Assembly (NCBI RefSeq): GCF_038446525.1
Contig: NZ_CP151792.1
Location: 1,984,001-2,048,000, forward strand
Direction: 5' to 3'
Length of the DNA: 64,000 nucleotides
From: Methanolobus sp. ZRKC5
Lineage (GTDB): Archaea > Halobacteriota > Methanosarcinia > Methanosarcinales > Methanosarcinaceae
The notes below the pieces were generated by a model, which saw only the letters and a list, made by a program, of their open reading frames with translations, was not told where the DNA came from and searched no databases. Both the position numbers and the translations under genes were made by a program. Positions 52,401 through 62,974 of the stretch are shown here, one piece after another. Position 1 is the first letter of the stretch; every line of letters starts with the position of its first letter.

Positions 52401-54552
52401 GATAAGTTTCAACTATTGCAATGAGACTTTTAATATGACTGTCTATTCCGATCCTTTGTCACCGGATAGTGACAGGGATGGTCTTGGAGATGAGGCGGAA
52501 TATCTGAGTAATCTTAACCCGATGTCACCGACCAACACTACCGATACTGACGGTGAAGGCCTGATGGATGTAATTGAAACTGCCGGATGGGATGTGACGT
52601 TTACTAATGGGACAGGAACACATACTGTTCGTGTTGACAGTGAACCTCTTAACAAAGACACTGACTATGATGGTCTGAGCGATTTTGCAGAGTACAGTAA
52701 TTCATCCAATCCACGGGACACAGATTCGGATGATGACGGCCTGAGTGATCTGATGGAGATCAATCTGGGAACAGATATTCTTGACTGTGATACTGACGGA
52801 GATCGTCTGGATGACAACACTGAGATAATATTTGGCTCTGATCCATTAATGGGAGATACCGATGGTGATTTTTTATCCGATATGGATGAATTTAATTATG
52901 GTACAGACCCAAACAACAACGATACCGATGGTGACGGGCTCACTGATGAGGAGGAAGAGGAAACTTGTACAAGTATGACAGATGCGGATACAGATGACGA
53001 CCTGATACCAGATGGCGAGGAAGATTATTGGGGTGATGGTGAAGATTATTGGAGTTGTGATGCATGTAATCCTGATATTGATGGTGATGGATTGCTTGAT
53101 GGTTATGAAGTGTACTATAATACCAGCATGTACCTCAATGATACTGATGGTGATGGTTTACTCGATGGTCAGGAAATAGATAACATGACCGATCCAAGGA
53201 GTAACGATACTGATGGTGACGGATTATCTGATTTGTTCGAGCTCATGAACGGTACTGATCCTACAAATGGTGATACGGATGGAAATGGTCTGAACGATTC
53301 AGAGGACCCATATTCTTTTGCATCCAATGTTGAACGGATCTGGGCAAGCTATGATGAGGATGAAGATACCCTCGAGCTAATAGAGAACCTTGAAAAGTAC
53401 ACCAATGTGACAGTTTTCCAGCCTGAGGATCTCGGGAACTATTCTGACAAAGAGAACATCCTGATTGTCGGAAGTCCCGGAACGGATAATAGCACAGCAG
53501 GTAATATCACCATGAATATACTTGCTTCTGTAGCTCCCGGTACACTTTCTGATATGCAGGGATCGGTCTATGATCGGTTTGCAGTGGAGTATGGTGTCTG
53601 GTCAGATAACCAGACTGTGGTTATGCTCTCACATCCGTATCCAAGTGACCATTACAAAGTACTTGAGTTGTTCAAGACCGGTTCCGATGGTCTGGAATAT
53701 CTGAATGCAGTAAGTTTGTTCAAAGCAGACTCCATTGACAAGATGGGGCTGTATGTGATGGTCGAGCTTAAAGATCCGGTCAGGCCTTCAATAGAACTGA
53801 ACCAATACGATGAAGATGAACTTCCTCATAATCTGAGTTTCGGATTATCCTCAGATGATCTTGGTGTCAGGTATGTGGATATCAATGTCAGTGAGAATGT
53901 CATGAACGGAACTGTCAACAATATTCAGCGTGCCATGATCGTTATCTACTACACTGGTCGTGATCTTGACAGGACAGGTGACCTTGATGGCAATGATGTT
54001 GGTGATATTGACGAATCCACTCTTTCAATGATCTGGTACAACGAGACTAGCGCTCAGTGGGAAAAGATGAGCACTGAAATGGATTGGGTAAATGGTCTTG
54101 GAGTAAATACGGATAATGATGTCATTGGCGGCAGGGAATACGAAGGTTATATGTGGGCCAATCTCTCTCATTTCAGTACTTACGGACTCTCAGGAGGAGC
54201 AAGAACTGAAGTTGTTGCATCAGCTGATAGCAGTGATGATGACGGTCCACTAGATTCCGACCGTGATGGATTGTTTGATTTTGTAGAACGAAGAATGGGT
54301 ACTGATCCATATGATCAGGACACCGATGATGATGGTATCATTGATTCGGAAGATGACACTCCACTGGGATATATGTCAGATGAAGATGATATTGATATTG
54401 TGTCATCTGAAGACCCGGTAGATACTCCGGCATATCCTGTTGACGATGAAGGTGTACCTGATGATGGTGATACATCCAATACATTCTGGATGCCTGTTAT
54501 TGGAATAGTAGCACTGCTGGCTGGTATTGTAGTTCTGCGGAGAAAGGGATAA
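49426..54552 (+). CDS. giant surface protein, paralog lacking the NHL propeller
   Basis: About 1708 residues and a close paralog of 43240 throughout. It has TSP3 repeats at 49650-49930, a hydrophobic block at 51055-51560, more TSP3 repeats (52155-53310), the same C-terminal domain and a C-terminal anchor (54475-54535). It lacks the NHL propeller. The first ATG (49573) lies after the signal peptide. The sequence upstream continues in frame (LLGAQFYPAVAASNED as in the paralog) to a stop at 49411 without ATG, GTG or TTG. GGTG at 49417 and an ATT at 49426 occupy the same places as GGTG and GTG in the paralog, so I take ATT as start. Confidence 0.85.
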   Translation: MTKNILFQILIVVTLLGAQFYPAVAASNEDIFSNEDNPYIPQDTVTALSMFSQIKMQTPAASGVNVLELIAVTTDPTDTDGDGLPDAVESILGTNISNTDSDLDQLDDYNESVLYFSDPLEMDSNYDGLTDNFEVTDVLSLDIDSDGVSNIWDFDNDDDGVEDNIDPSPFARSTSYDYFNFDISTNGNPVYIDFQLVPQSPSHVRLAYQELDWPFDNKSTMQDLDSSTDDLKIVPLLELTMDHVPEQSDVEDYGLGISGDRVYVPLFQVNGIGGETALAGKMFYPESSTTDVSINASLLWLVQAKTDSQDENTGAISTSTTTLITYREDFTLTGLSVEENYGGDVGVFYTDNINQSIGTNFMMAYSFLRNNQSTVQDMPLELSNHSISISSDIESFAHRDLGLQGLTTEMTPNALDSLPDGHILPVISAIQNNFTISDLSDMGSGSYIVGNDISVDMSSEPVISLKTLQTNWYNTTDNSRVDSESMFGELEDWGNAVNMNADSLQSVMALSLVWAVGESKVVKIGGTLLSFEYPLEMDILNDIQSWAGNVIFVSFAFMDLVSNATEVAYRAFFATKYVLETVKGFLGILLTTSQSLNKTLGVVGSIAKGLNGFGKVLGVIGIITMIAGFVFDVGFALWGFFNIAMSEGWSNTGTFQGAIYATLMVAYAAVMLSIGVLLLVCAAIPTVGWIIALVGGIILGLVGLTDFILGIFGIGFSDFVSWIVDKFHQTYPNTECSLGMINTSLDMRDNESNGLDYGDRIIFRSYINGTITKTSDGTWQNVQDSYIVPHYKNSRWGDSQTPWAYWLADYGDYTNTVAIQNLYPNQQNTTYETVAWIEPDSPNINFPLRLEFEADYKIIYTDRKIEWDFWNGYKYTTVEEIDSTRSLMDTLYFDILPNNLDGLVRWSELSSLDNDHDGLANGDDPYPWSWDADGDGLSDTFEFNSINSDPSNSDKDGDGLNDRMEFIYGTNMSNNDTDNDNMSDYLEISGWQISFNYCNETFNMTVYSDPLSPDSDRDGLGDEAEYLSNLNPMSPTNTTDTDGEGLMDVIETAGWDVTFTNGTGTHTVRVDSEPLNKDTDYDGLSDFAEYSNSSNPRDTDSDDDGLSDLMEINLGTDILDCDTDGDRLDDNTEIIFGSDPLMGDTDGDFLSDMDEFNYGTDPNNNDTDGDGLTDEEEEETCTSMTDADTDDDLIPDGEEDYWGDGEDYWSCDACNPDIDGDGLLDGYEVYYNTSMYLNDTDGDGLLDGQEIDNMTDPRSNDTDGDGLSDLFELMNGTDPTNGDTDGNGLNDSEDPYSFASNVERIWASYDEDEDTLELIENLEKYTNVTVFQPEDLGNYSDKENILIVGSPGTDNSTAGNITMNILASVAPGTLSDMQGSVYDRFAVEYGVWSDNQTVVMLSHPYPSDHYKVLELFKTGSDGLEYLNAVSLFKADSIDKMGLYVMVELKDPVRPSIELNQYDEDELPHNLSFGLSSDDLGVRYVDINVSENVMNGTVNNIQRAMIVIYYTGRDLDRTGDLDGNDVGDIDESTLSMIWYNETSAQWEKMSTEMDWVNGLGVNTDNDVIGGREYEGYMWANLSHFSTYGLSGGARTEVVASADSSDDDGPLDSDRDGLFDFVERRMGTDPYDQDTDDDGIIDSEDDTPLGYMSDEDDIDIVSSEDPVDTPAYPVDDEGVPDDGDTSNTFWMPVIGIVALLAGIVVLRRKG

Positions 54553-54591
54553 AGTGGAAGGTGGTAATTTATGTGCAATAAGGTGATCTGA

Positions 54592-55320
54592 TTGTCAACA
54601 GCAGAAAAAGGAACTGGTAACAAGCAACTATATGTTGTTCTTGTTATTATTTCCATTTTGATTTTGTCCGGTATCTACTATTACGCGGAGTACAGGGAGA
54701 TCAATGATCCATACGATCTTGCAGGAAGAGTTATACATGTATCTGAGGATATCACATCCTATCAATTCAACATGAGCAGTGATATTACAGTTCTTGGGGA
54801 AACAATCTCTCCTTTAAATGGAAGTGGCTATGTTGGTTATGTTGATCGGGAAATGGATATCACTTTTTTCTCACCTGACAGATCCATTGATATGATGGTA
54901 GTTGATGAGAAGGCATACATGAGAGAAAATGCTGGAACGTGGCAATCCAGAAATCTGGATGAGCAAACCTGGGATAGTAATGACCAGTTATCTCAGAACG
55001 AATTCCTTCTGGCAGATTCTACCAATCTCAGTATGGAAAGGATTGATTCAGGCATAGTGCTCACAGCAATTCCCGATCAGGCAACATTGATACAGGAAGC
55101 TGAAAAAGTAGGTCTGGATCTTCAGGGAGATGAGCAATTACGTGATTATTACGTGAGATATCTCATTGATGAAGACACTTACCGTGTACTTTCTATTGAG
55201 ACTTATATTGATATACAGATGAAAGTACAGGGTATGAGATCTCCTGTTATTATACACAACAAGATCAATGTTTACGACTATGATGAAGAAATCGATATTG
55301 AAGCACCGTTCATAATATAA
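54592..55320 (+). CDS. membrane-anchored LolA/LppX-like protein
   Basis: A 242-residue protein starting at TTG 54592 after AAGGTGATC. One N-terminal transmembrane helix (about 12-30) is followed by an extracytoplasmic beta-rich domain resembling the LppX/LolA-like fold (SYQFNMSSDITVLG, VDREMDITFFSPDRSIDMMVVDEKAYMRE, split by function). The end is acidic (YDYDEEIDIEAPFII). Similar archaeal proteins may bind lipid or measure envelope state, but no activity is known. It lies downstream of the giant surface protein and may be co-expressed. Confidence 0.7.
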   Translation: MSTAEKGTGNKQLYVVLVIISILILSGIYYYAEYREINDPYDLAGRVIHVSEDITSYQFNMSSDITVLGETISPLNGSGYVGYVDREMDITFFSPDRSIDMMVVDEKAYMRENAGTWQSRNLDEQTWDSNDQLSQNEFLLADSTNLSMERIDSGIVLTAIPDQATLIQEAEKVGLDLQGDEQLRDYYVRYLIDEDTYRVLSIETYIDIQMKVQGMRSPVIIHNKINVYDYDEEIDIEAPFII

Positions 55321-55341
55321 ATTTGAAATCTAAAAAAAGAA

Positions 55342-55382
55342 TTGAATTTGGCATTTCATAATTAGAAAATTGCCAAATTCAA
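55342..55382. terminator. bidirectional hairpin between the surface and nif regions
   Basis: TTGAATTTGGCA (55342-55353) and TGCCAAATTCAA (55371-55382) are perfectly complementary over 12 bp and lie between the convergent 54592 gene and nifN. It probably ends both transcripts. Confidence 0.75.
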
Positions 55383-55405
55383 ATCATACATTCTTAGTTT
55401 TATCT

Positions 55406-56821
55406 TCACGCTTCCGCGAAGTGAAATGAATTCTCACTGAGCGGAACGTAGCTTTCCGGTTCAGACCATTTCGCAGCCAGTTCAGTGTCCTGAACTTCCA
55501 GAATAGTGTTGGTTATCCTGTCAAGCATGCGCATTGCTCCCTTATATCCAATTGTCAATAATCTCTGGGCACCGACCCTGTCATGTATAGGGAACCCGAA
55601 TCTTATTAATGGGATATTCATATCCTGTGCAATGTACTTTCCATTAGAATTACCAATAAGCATCTGAGGCTTTGCTTTTCTGACAGCGTCATTGAAAGTG
55701 TCAAAGTCCACATCCTCAAGGATAGTGACATCACAATCTGGCTTTACCTGGTCAACTCTTTCCATGGCATGTTCTGCAAATCGTGGTGACTTGCTGGAAG
55801 CAACTACGAGTATAGGATGCATGCCGTTCTCAAGTGCGAGGGATAACATTCCAAGCACGTTGTTTGGGTCTCCATAGATTGCAACCTTGATTCCATACAC
55901 ATACTTGTGAGCATCTACCATAGCATCGATAAGCCTACCTCTTTCCTTCTGAAATTCATCAGGGATTTCCATTCCGGATATATTAGACAATGCATTTAGT
56001 ACCCTGTCCGTGTATTCAAGTCCTATCGGAAGTGGCAGATTTTGTGAGGGGATATCAAATGTATGCTCAAGATAATTGACTGCCCTGTTATCATTGGTAA
56101 TTCCAAGTCCGATGCTTGCTGCACTATTCTTCATATCTGTAATGTCAGAATGTGTTGTTCCTCCAAGGGGTATCTTGTGAAGTTCTCCTGTCATGGGCGC
56201 ATCAAAAGTCTCTGAGATATCAGGCAGGAGTATGAATGAATTCTGTCCTACGATGCTGGTGAAAATGTGCTTCATTTCCCTGGTATCCTCAGGTGAGATA
56301 TTCTCTGAAAGCACAACATTGAGCTTATTATTGAATATTTCCTTCTTAGAGTCTTTCAGTGTGAAGGTCTTGACAATGGCCTCTACAGCCTTGATGTATC
56401 CACTGTTGTGGCTTTCCTCGTAGCTGGGTGTTGGTACGGGGATGATTATTCTTTCATCGCTAATATTTTCCTCTTCCCTGAACTCACTGATTATACGGGA
56501 AATATCGTCCCCAATGGTCTCTGCAAGACACGTGGTTGAAACACCGATGACCTTTGGATCATAGCGTGATATTATGTTCTTAAGTGCCTTCTTCAGGTTC
56601 TCGCTTCCGCCATAAACTGCACCCTTTTCACTAAGTGAGCTTGAACCGATGTCTACTGGTTCCCTGAAGTGGTGTGCAAGGTGCAGTCTCATATATGTGC
56701 TGCAACCCTGTGAGCCGTGTAGCAGAACCATTGAGTCCTCTATTCCCTTAAATGCCATCACACTGCCAATGGGCTGGCACATTATACAGGGGTTGACCGT
56801 CGTGTAGTTACGCTCGCTCAT
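55406..56821 (-). CDS. nifN: nitrogenase cofactor scaffold protein NifN
   Basis: A 471-residue NifK-like scaffold chain that with NifE holds the precursor of the FeMo cofactor. The start is MSERNYTTVNPCIMCQPIGS and the family pattern LHGSQGCSTYMRLHLAHHFREPVDIGSSSLSE follows (about 33-64, split by motif). ISRYDPKVIGVSTTCLAETIGDD lies near residue 88. It overlaps nifE by 4 bases. As last gene of the operon it is followed by a strong bidirectional hairpin. Confidence 0.93.
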   Translation of the reverse strand: MSERNYTTVNPCIMCQPIGSVMAFKGIEDSMVLLHGSQGCSTYMRLHLAHHFREPVDIGSSSLSEKGAVYGGSENLKKALKNIISRYDPKVIGVSTTCLAETIGDDISRIISEFREEENISDERIIIPVPTPSYEESHNSGYIKAVEAIVKTFTLKDSKKEIFNNKLNVVLSENISPEDTREMKHIFTSIVGQNSFILLPDISETFDAPMTGELHKIPLGGTTHSDITDMKNSAASIGLGITNDNRAVNYLEHTFDIPSQNLPLPIGLEYTDRVLNALSNISGMEIPDEFQKERGRLIDAMVDAHKYVYGIKVAIYGDPNNVLGMLSLALENGMHPILVVASSKSPRFAEHAMERVDQVKPDCDVTILEDVDFDTFNDAVRKAKPQMLIGNSNGKYIAQDMNIPLIRFGFPIHDRVGAQRLLTIGYKGAMRMLDRITNTILEVQDTELAAKWSEPESYVPLSENSFHFAEA

Positions 56822-58317
56822 GCCACAGACTCCTGTACTGTGATTAGGTTAATATCATGCATATTGCTTCTCTCCCCTACGTCCTTATTTGATTCTGCTG
56901 TGTTTTGCTCTGCAGACTTGATAGTATTCTTTGTTTCCGTACTTCCTGAACTTGAATCTCCGAGCTTGCTTCCAACATATTTCCATACGGGACTGTTAAT
57001 GGAAATATCCAGTTCTCTTGCAAAGTTCACGAACCCGTCATATCCCTCAAATTCAATGACCCTGTCATGGTTGAAATCACAGAATGATACACCAAGCTTG
57101 TAAGCCAGGAACCTTTCCTTGACACCTGCAACCATGAGGTCAGCCTTCTGGTTCACAAGAAGGTCTGCAAGTTCCAGCGGGTTTGCGTCATCTACAATGA
57201 CTGTTCCATCCTTCACCTGATAGCTGATCTGCTTGTAGTCATCCCGCTTTCCAGTCTGAGTTCCTATTATAACGACTTCCATTCCAAGTTCCCGGAAACC
57301 CTTTATGAGTGTAAGTGCCTTGGCAGCGCCGCCCATGTATATTGCTGCGGTCTTTCCCTGAACCCTTTTTCTGATTGCCTGAATTTCAGGCATTATTCTC
57401 TTCGTTTCCTTTTCGATGATATCTTCAGCGATTCTCATCATTTCTTCGGAACCAAAGAACTCAGCTGTTGTTCTAAGTGCAATTGCAATATCCTCGATTC
57501 CAAAATAACTAACCTTCTTGAAAGGAATCCCATATTCCTTCTTCATCCACTTTGCAAGGTATGTCATGGAACCTGAACACTGCACTAAATTCAAATGGGC
57601 TCCGTGTGACTTTGAGATGGTATCTACTGTTGCATCTCCTGTCATGGAAGTAATGACCTGTATTCCCATCTTTTCAAAGAGGGGCTTTACCAGCCATACA
57701 TCTCCTGCCACATTGTAATCGCCAAAGATGTTGATCCTGTATTCTGAGGTTATTTCAGGTTCCTTTGTTCCGATGATCTGCATAAGTGCATTGCACGCTG
57801 CCTTATATCCATCAGACTTTGTTCCCTTGAAACCTTCTGATTGCACAGGTATTACAGGAATGCCTACTCGCTCGTTTGCTTCCTTGCAAATAGCTTCAAG
57901 GTCATCTCCGATTATACCGACAATACAGGTTGAATAGACAAAGATGACAGGAGGTTTGTATAACTCAACGATCTCATCGATGCTCTTTGAGAGTTTTTTC
58001 TCGCCACCGAATACTACGTCAAGTTCCTTCATATCAGTTGAGAAACTGGTACGGAACGTTTCCTTATCATTTGACAGGCTACCCCTGATATCCCAGGTGT
58101 AACTTGCACATCCTATAGGACCGTGTACGAGGTGTACAGCATCGGTCACAGGATTTAGTGCCACACGAGCTCCTGAATAAACACAGGCTCTCTGACTCAT
58201 AGAACCGGCGATGGACGTATTATCGCATGCTAGTTCTCCAGACTTGTTTGCCTGCTTCAGTTCTATGTATGGTCGTCTTTCATCCAACGTGTTAACCACG
58301 CTTGTAATGTCTGGCAT
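56818..58317 (-). CDS. nifE: nitrogenase cofactor scaffold protein NifE
   Basis: A 499-residue NifD-like scaffold chain. Features are RACVYSGARVALNPVTDAVHLVHGPIGCASYTW (about 44-76; cluster cysteines in the CVYSG and GPIGCA parts), VYSTCIVGIIGDDLEA (about 124) and QCSGSMTYLAKWM (about 244). A C-terminal Ser/Thr/Asn-rich tail of about 45 residues beyond the fold is unusual. Together with NifN it forms the cofactor assembly scaffold. Confidence 0.93.
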   Translation of the reverse strand: MPDITSVVNTLDERRPYIELKQANKSGELACDNTSIAGSMSQRACVYSGARVALNPVTDAVHLVHGPIGCASYTWDIRGSLSNDKETFRTSFSTDMKELDVVFGGEKKLSKSIDEIVELYKPPVIFVYSTCIVGIIGDDLEAICKEANERVGIPVIPVQSEGFKGTKSDGYKAACNALMQIIGTKEPEITSEYRINIFGDYNVAGDVWLVKPLFEKMGIQVITSMTGDATVDTISKSHGAHLNLVQCSGSMTYLAKWMKKEYGIPFKKVSYFGIEDIAIALRTTAEFFGSEEMMRIAEDIIEKETKRIMPEIQAIRKRVQGKTAAIYMGGAAKALTLIKGFRELGMEVVIIGTQTGKRDDYKQISYQVKDGTVIVDDANPLELADLLVNQKADLMVAGVKERFLAYKLGVSFCDFNHDRVIEFEGYDGFVNFARELDISINSPVWKYVGSKLGDSSSGSTETKNTIKSAEQNTAESNKDVGERSNMHDINLITVQESVA

Positions 58318-58350
58318 GTTCTCACTCCATAACTAATAAAAGAGGTCGTT

Positions 58351-59721
58351 TTATTGAACGACCTCAAGTTCTTCTTCAGGAATTGTCTTATCCTTGATGT
58401 CCAGGAATGTGTTTCCGATCCACTCGATCATTCGAGCTGCTCCTGCATATCCCATGACAGGGAAGTAGTGCAGGTTTGCCCTGTCCATAATTGGGAATCC
58501 GACTCTGATCAATGGAATATCTTCAGCAAGTGCTATGTGCTTTCCATAGGTGTTACCGATCAGCATGTCAACAGGTTCGTTCTTGATAATCTGGTGCAGG
58601 GTAAACAGGTCTGTTCCGGTAAGGATATGTGAGTCAGGATACAATGGATGTACCATTTCTGAAACTCTTTCCTCGAACTTCTTGCTTACAGAACCTGAGA
58701 GGATCACAGTTGGTTCCATTCCCATTTCAAGCACCAGGCTTGTCAGACCTTCAATTATGTCGCAGTCACCGAATATGGCTACCTTCTTACCATAGAAGTG
58801 TGCGTGAGCATCTGTCATCATATCAACGACTCTTGCTCTTTCATGTTCCAGTTCCGGTGGGATCGGGACGTTTGCAAGTTCTGCTGCCTTCATGATGAAC
58901 CTGTCAGTGTAACGAACACCTATTGGTACAGGTCCTATCTGTATTGGCATCTTGAACTTGCTCTTGAATGTGTTTGCTGCTGCGCCTCCTGCCATACCAC
59001 AGAGTGCAATGGTTCCCATTGAGTTTGCGCTGTCCTCAACATCTCCTATTGGTGTACCGCCCTTTGCAAAGAGTCCGCCCTCTCCGGTAATTCCGGCATC
59101 GAATACATCTGTCTGGTCAGGGAATACAATAGTTGGGATGTTCATAATGGAGAGTATTCTCTTCATCTCGCGTATGTCTCCGGGGTCCACAAAACCCGGG
59201 ATCATGTTAAGTTTGCCATTTGGCTTTGTCTTTGTGGCAAAAGTTGTAACGAATGACTTTACCATATTGTCATAGCCTGTTACGTGGGAACCAACATAAC
59301 TGGGGGTTGATGCAGCACATAGTTTGATGGATGGGTCGATAAGTTCCTCCATCTGTACATCTTCTATGATCTGGTTAACATCATCACCAATTGTCTCTGA
59401 AAGACATGTTGTGTGAATTGCAACAACTTCTGGTGTGTATACTGCCTCAATGTTGGCAAGTGACTTCTTGAGATTGGATGCACCACCGAAAACGGCAGTT
59501 CCTTCATAGAAACTACTGGTAGTTCCTACTGTTTGTTCCCTGAAGTGTCTTGTAAGACACATTCTCAGGTATGAGAGACATCCCTGTGACCCATGGCTGT
59601 GAGGCATACAGTTGTGTATACCCATTGCAGCATATGATGCGCCAATAGGCTGGCATATTTTGGCAGGATTGACCACCAATGCATCTCTCTTAACTTCTTC
59701 CTTTGGTGTATAATCTAACAT
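58351..59721 (-). CDS. nifK: nitrogenase molybdenum-iron protein beta chain
   Basis: A 456-residue beta chain of the MoFe protein. The P-cluster cysteines are visible in NPAKICQPIGA (about 19-29), GSQGCLSYLRM (about 48) and TTCLSETIGDD (about 107). FREQTVGTTSSFYEGTAVFGGASN lies between. ATG 59721 has a GGGAGGAAG ribosome site. A longer reading from ATG 59766 would overlap nifD and translate the tetranucleotide repeat, and is less likely. The archaeal form lacks the long N-terminal extension of proteobacterial NifK. Confidence 0.94.
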   Translation of the reverse strand: MLDYTPKEEVKRDALVVNPAKICQPIGASYAAMGIHNCMPHSHGSQGCLSYLRMCLTRHFREQTVGTTSSFYEGTAVFGGASNLKKSLANIEAVYTPEVVAIHTTCLSETIGDDVNQIIEDVQMEELIDPSIKLCAASTPSYVGSHVTGYDNMVKSFVTTFATKTKPNGKLNMIPGFVDPGDIREMKRILSIMNIPTIVFPDQTDVFDAGITGEGGLFAKGGTPIGDVEDSANSMGTIALCGMAGGAAANTFKSKFKMPIQIGPVPIGVRYTDRFIMKAAELANVPIPPELEHERARVVDMMTDAHAHFYGKKVAIFGDCDIIEGLTSLVLEMGMEPTVILSGSVSKKFEERVSEMVHPLYPDSHILTGTDLFTLHQIIKNEPVDMLIGNTYGKHIALAEDIPLIRVGFPIMDRANLHYFPVMGYAGAARMIEWIGNTFLDIKDKTIPEEELEVVQ

Positions 59722-59732
59722 TTTTCTTCCTC

Positions 59733-59752
59733 CCTTCCTTCCTTCCTTCCTT
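59733..59752 (-). repeat. tetranucleotide repeat at the nifD-nifK junction
   Basis: Five tandem CCTT units (GGAA-type on the coding strand) overlap the nifD stop codon and run into the ribosome site of nifK. Slippage would change the distance between the two genes. Confidence 0.9.
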
Positions 59753-61331
59753 ACTCTGCCTTCCATGGGGTCTTTAAGAGCTTCCAGCTTGGGTTGTTCA
59801 CTGCCATATCGATATCTCTTGCGAAGTTAAGTACACCTGAGAAACCGGTGTAACGTCCGCTGTAGTCGTAGGAGTGGATCTGCCGGGATGGAATTCCCAT
59901 CTTCTGTGCCATGTACTTGTCCTTGATACCTGAACAGAACAGGTCTGGCTTTAGTTCCTTGATAAGGAATTCAGTTTCGTAGTGGTTGAGGTCATCCACA
60001 GCGATCGTACCATCCTTCATTTCCGGCATCATTCCTTCATAGGACATCAGACCAAGCTTTTCCTTGAGTTCCTTTATGCGTTCTTCACTGATGGCAGGTT
60101 CAAATCCTTCTTCCATTTCAAAGTGTAGATCTTCAAGCATTCCGCTGGATGCTTTTTCCTTCAAACCATCAAGTATCTGTCTTCCTTCGTAGTCATCACG
60201 GTGAGCAAACTGGTATCCTGCAACAAGAACCTTCATACCAAGATCTTCAAAGAGATTCTGATAGTGGTGTGATCTGGATCCACCTGAGTAAATAAATGCT
60301 GTCTTGCCCTGAAGCTTGTTTCTGTACTTCTCAAGTTCAGGCTGGATCTTTGCCATTTCCTCTTCGATAATTTCCTCTGTCTTCTTGGTAAGTTCTGCAT
60401 CATCGAAGAATTGTGCCATCTTTCTGAATGACTTCTTTGTGCCTTCGATACCTATGTAATTGACCTTTAACCATGGTACTCCGTACTTTTCTTCCATCAT
60501 GCGGTTAGTGTAGTTTACTGACCTGTGACAGAGGAGGACACTGAGCTTGGCCTGGTGTGCCTTTGAAAGGTTGTGGTATGAGCCGTCTCCTGTGAAACTT
60601 GAAACTATGCGGTATCCGATTTTTTCAAAGAGTGGCTTGATCTCCCAGAGGTCACCACCAATGTTGTATTCACCAAAGATGTTGATGTCAAATGGTGTTG
60701 GATCTTCTAGTTCCTCGGTACCAACTAGATGTTCCATGATTACATTACTTGCAATGTGATGTCCTGCTGACTGACTTACACCTCTGTACCCTTCACAACG
60801 AAGGGACATTATCTTTACACCATGTTCTGATTCTGCTTCTGCAGCGACTGCTTCGATGTCATCGCCAATAAGTCCTACAGGACATGTTGCACAGATAGAT
60901 ATTGCACCTGGCTTGAAGATCCTCACTGCGTCATCGATAGCTGCCTTGAGTTTCTTCTCACCACCAAATACAATATCTGTTTCTTTCATGTCGGTTGAGA
61001 AACAGTATTGCAGGTAGTTGTCACCGCCATCTTCTGCCTTGCCCATGTTTCTCCTGGTTCCCCATGTGTAATATCCACAGCCAATTGGTCCGTGTGTGAT
61101 GTGAACCATATCCTTGATAGGTCCCATTACTACACCCTTACCACCGGCATAGGCACAACCACGGTTTGTCATTATGCCTGGAATGGTCTTGGCATTAGCT
61201 TCGATATGATTTTCCTCGGAACAGGAATCCTTGACAGTTAAGTGCTTTCTTCTGTCCTTTGCGACCTTCTCGGGGTAGATCTTCATCATCTCATCAATGA
61301 GATTCTGTGACTGTTCAACTTCCGAACTCAT
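59751..61331 (-). CDS. nifD: nitrogenase molybdenum-iron protein alpha chain
   Basis: A 526-residue alpha chain. P-cluster cysteines are in [11 protein letters not shown] (about 58), [11 protein letters not shown] (about 84) and [12 protein letters not shown] (about 150). The FeMo-cofactor environment shows [15 protein letters not shown] (about 188-202, with the Gln and His expected for Mo enzymes). The cofactor cysteine in [15 protein letters not shown] is near residue 270, and the cofactor histidine in [15 protein letters not shown] is near residue 490. These residues indicate Mo- rather than V- or Fe-nitrogenase. A central insertion of about 50 residues (around 360-420) is typical of the methanogen type. 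Confidence 0.95.
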   Translation of the reverse strand: MSSEVEQSQNLIDEMMKIYPEKVAKDRRKHLTVKDSCSEENHIEANAKTIPGIMTNRGCAYAGGKGVVMGPIKDMVHITHGPIGCGYYTWGTRRNMGKAEDGGDNYLQYCFSTDMKETDIVFGGEKKLKAAIDDAVRIFKPGAISICATCPVGLIGDDIEAVAAEAESEHGVKIMSLRCEGYRGVSQSAGHHIASNVIMEHLVGTEELEDPTPFDINIFGEYNIGGDLWEIKPLFEKIGYRIVSSFTGDGSYHNLSKAHQAKLSVLLCHRSVNYTNRMMEEKYGVPWLKVNYIGIEGTKKSFRKMAQFFDDAELTKKTEEIIEEEMAKIQPELEKYRNKLQGKTAFIYSGGSRSHHYQNLFEDLGMKVLVAGYQFAHRDDYEGRQILDGLKEKASSGMLEDLHFEMEEGFEPAISEERIKELKEKLGLMSYEGMMPEMKDGTIAVDDLNHYETEFLIKELKPDLFCSGIKDKYMAQKMGIPSRQIHSYDYSGRYTGFSGVLNFARDIDMAVNNPSWKLLKTPWKAE

Positions 61332-61708
61332 TGTTCTTCCCTCTCTACAGTGATATTGCCTTCTTCTCCTGTCCTTATTCTGAAGGATTCAGGAATGTCT
61401 GTTACGAAGATCTTTCCATCTCCTGCGTGGCCTGTCTTGTTGATGTTGATTATTCTCTGAACAACCTTATCTGCTGCTTTATCATCGACAACTATGGTGA
61501 ACAGGCGCTTTGGAATGAAAGGGATGCAGTTCTTTGATGAAACTCCTTCCTGCTCAGGAAGTGGAGGGTCGAATTCATAGCATAATCCTCTTTGCTTTCC
61601 TCTGCCCATTACCTTTTCCACGGTGAAAGAAGGGTATCCGCACTCTGAAAGTGCATCTAGCGTCTTATGCACCTTGTTCATACGAATGATTGCCGTTATT
61701 TCCTTCAT
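61328..61708 (-). CDS. nifI2: nitrogenase PII-like regulator NifI2
   Basis: A 126-residue PII-superfamily protein with the T-loop region [21 protein letters not shown] (split by function), B-loop [14 protein letters not shown] and C-loop RIRTGEEG. The longer T-loop distinguishes NifI2 from NifI1. With NifI1 it switches off nitrogenase in response to ammonium and 2-oxoglutarate, as shown in Methanococcus. It overlaps nifD by 4 bases. Confidence 0.94.
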   Translation of the reverse strand: MKEITAIIRMNKVHKTLDALSECGYPSFTVEKVMGRGKQRGLCYEFDPPLPEQEGVSSKNCIPFIPKRLFTIVVDDKAADKVVQRIININKTGHAGDGKIFVTDIPESFRIRTGEEGNITVEREEQ

Positions 61709-61727
61709 TTAACATTCCCCTTCGGGT

Positions 61728-62045
61728 TTAAAGTCCACTTTCGCCGGTGCGTATTGTGTAAGCGTTTTCAACTGGATTTACGAAGATCTTTCCGTCTCCG
61801 TACTTTCCTGTGTGAGCTGAACTCTTGATTATGTCCAGAACTTTGGACTTCTCCTCATCTTCAACTACTAACATAAGCATGGTTTTTGGAAGTTCGTCAA
61901 ACTGTACTTCAGCTGTGTGTATACCTCTCTGCTTTCCTCTTCCGTATACATCGGTCTTGGTAAGGGAAACATAGCCCCCCTTCTCAAGTTCTTCAACGAT
62001 GTCAGATACCTTGTTTGGTCTGACAATTGCACGAACCATTTGCAT
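61728..62045 (-). CDS. nifI1: nitrogenase PII-like regulator NifI1
   Basis: A 105-residue PII-like protein with DVYGRGKQRGIHTAE, GKYGDGKIFVNPVE and TIRTGESG. The start is ATG 62045, supported by GAGGTG with six-base spacing, although an in-frame start lies upstream in nifH. It lies immediately after nifH, the standard archaeal position, and acts as partner of NifI2. Confidence 0.94.
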   Translation of the reverse strand: MQMVRAIVRPNKVSDIVEELEKGGYVSLTKTDVYGRGKQRGIHTAEVQFDELPKTMLMLVVEDEEKSKVLDIIKSSAHTGKYGDGKIFVNPVENAYTIRTGESGL

Positions 62046-62055
62046 TTTTTTCACC

Positions 62056-62895
<840 letters not shown>

Positions 62896-62974
62896 TTATT
62901 TGATGTGTTTTTTTTATTGAATTTGTTGTATGAATGTGTGTTATTGGAGCTGCTTCATTTCACATCATACAACG

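Noticed and set aside
59751-61331. Alternative (V or Fe-only) nitrogenase
   Set aside because: The Gln and His of the GVSQSAGHH segment and presence of nifE/nifN without vnfG/anfG indicate the molybdenum enzyme.
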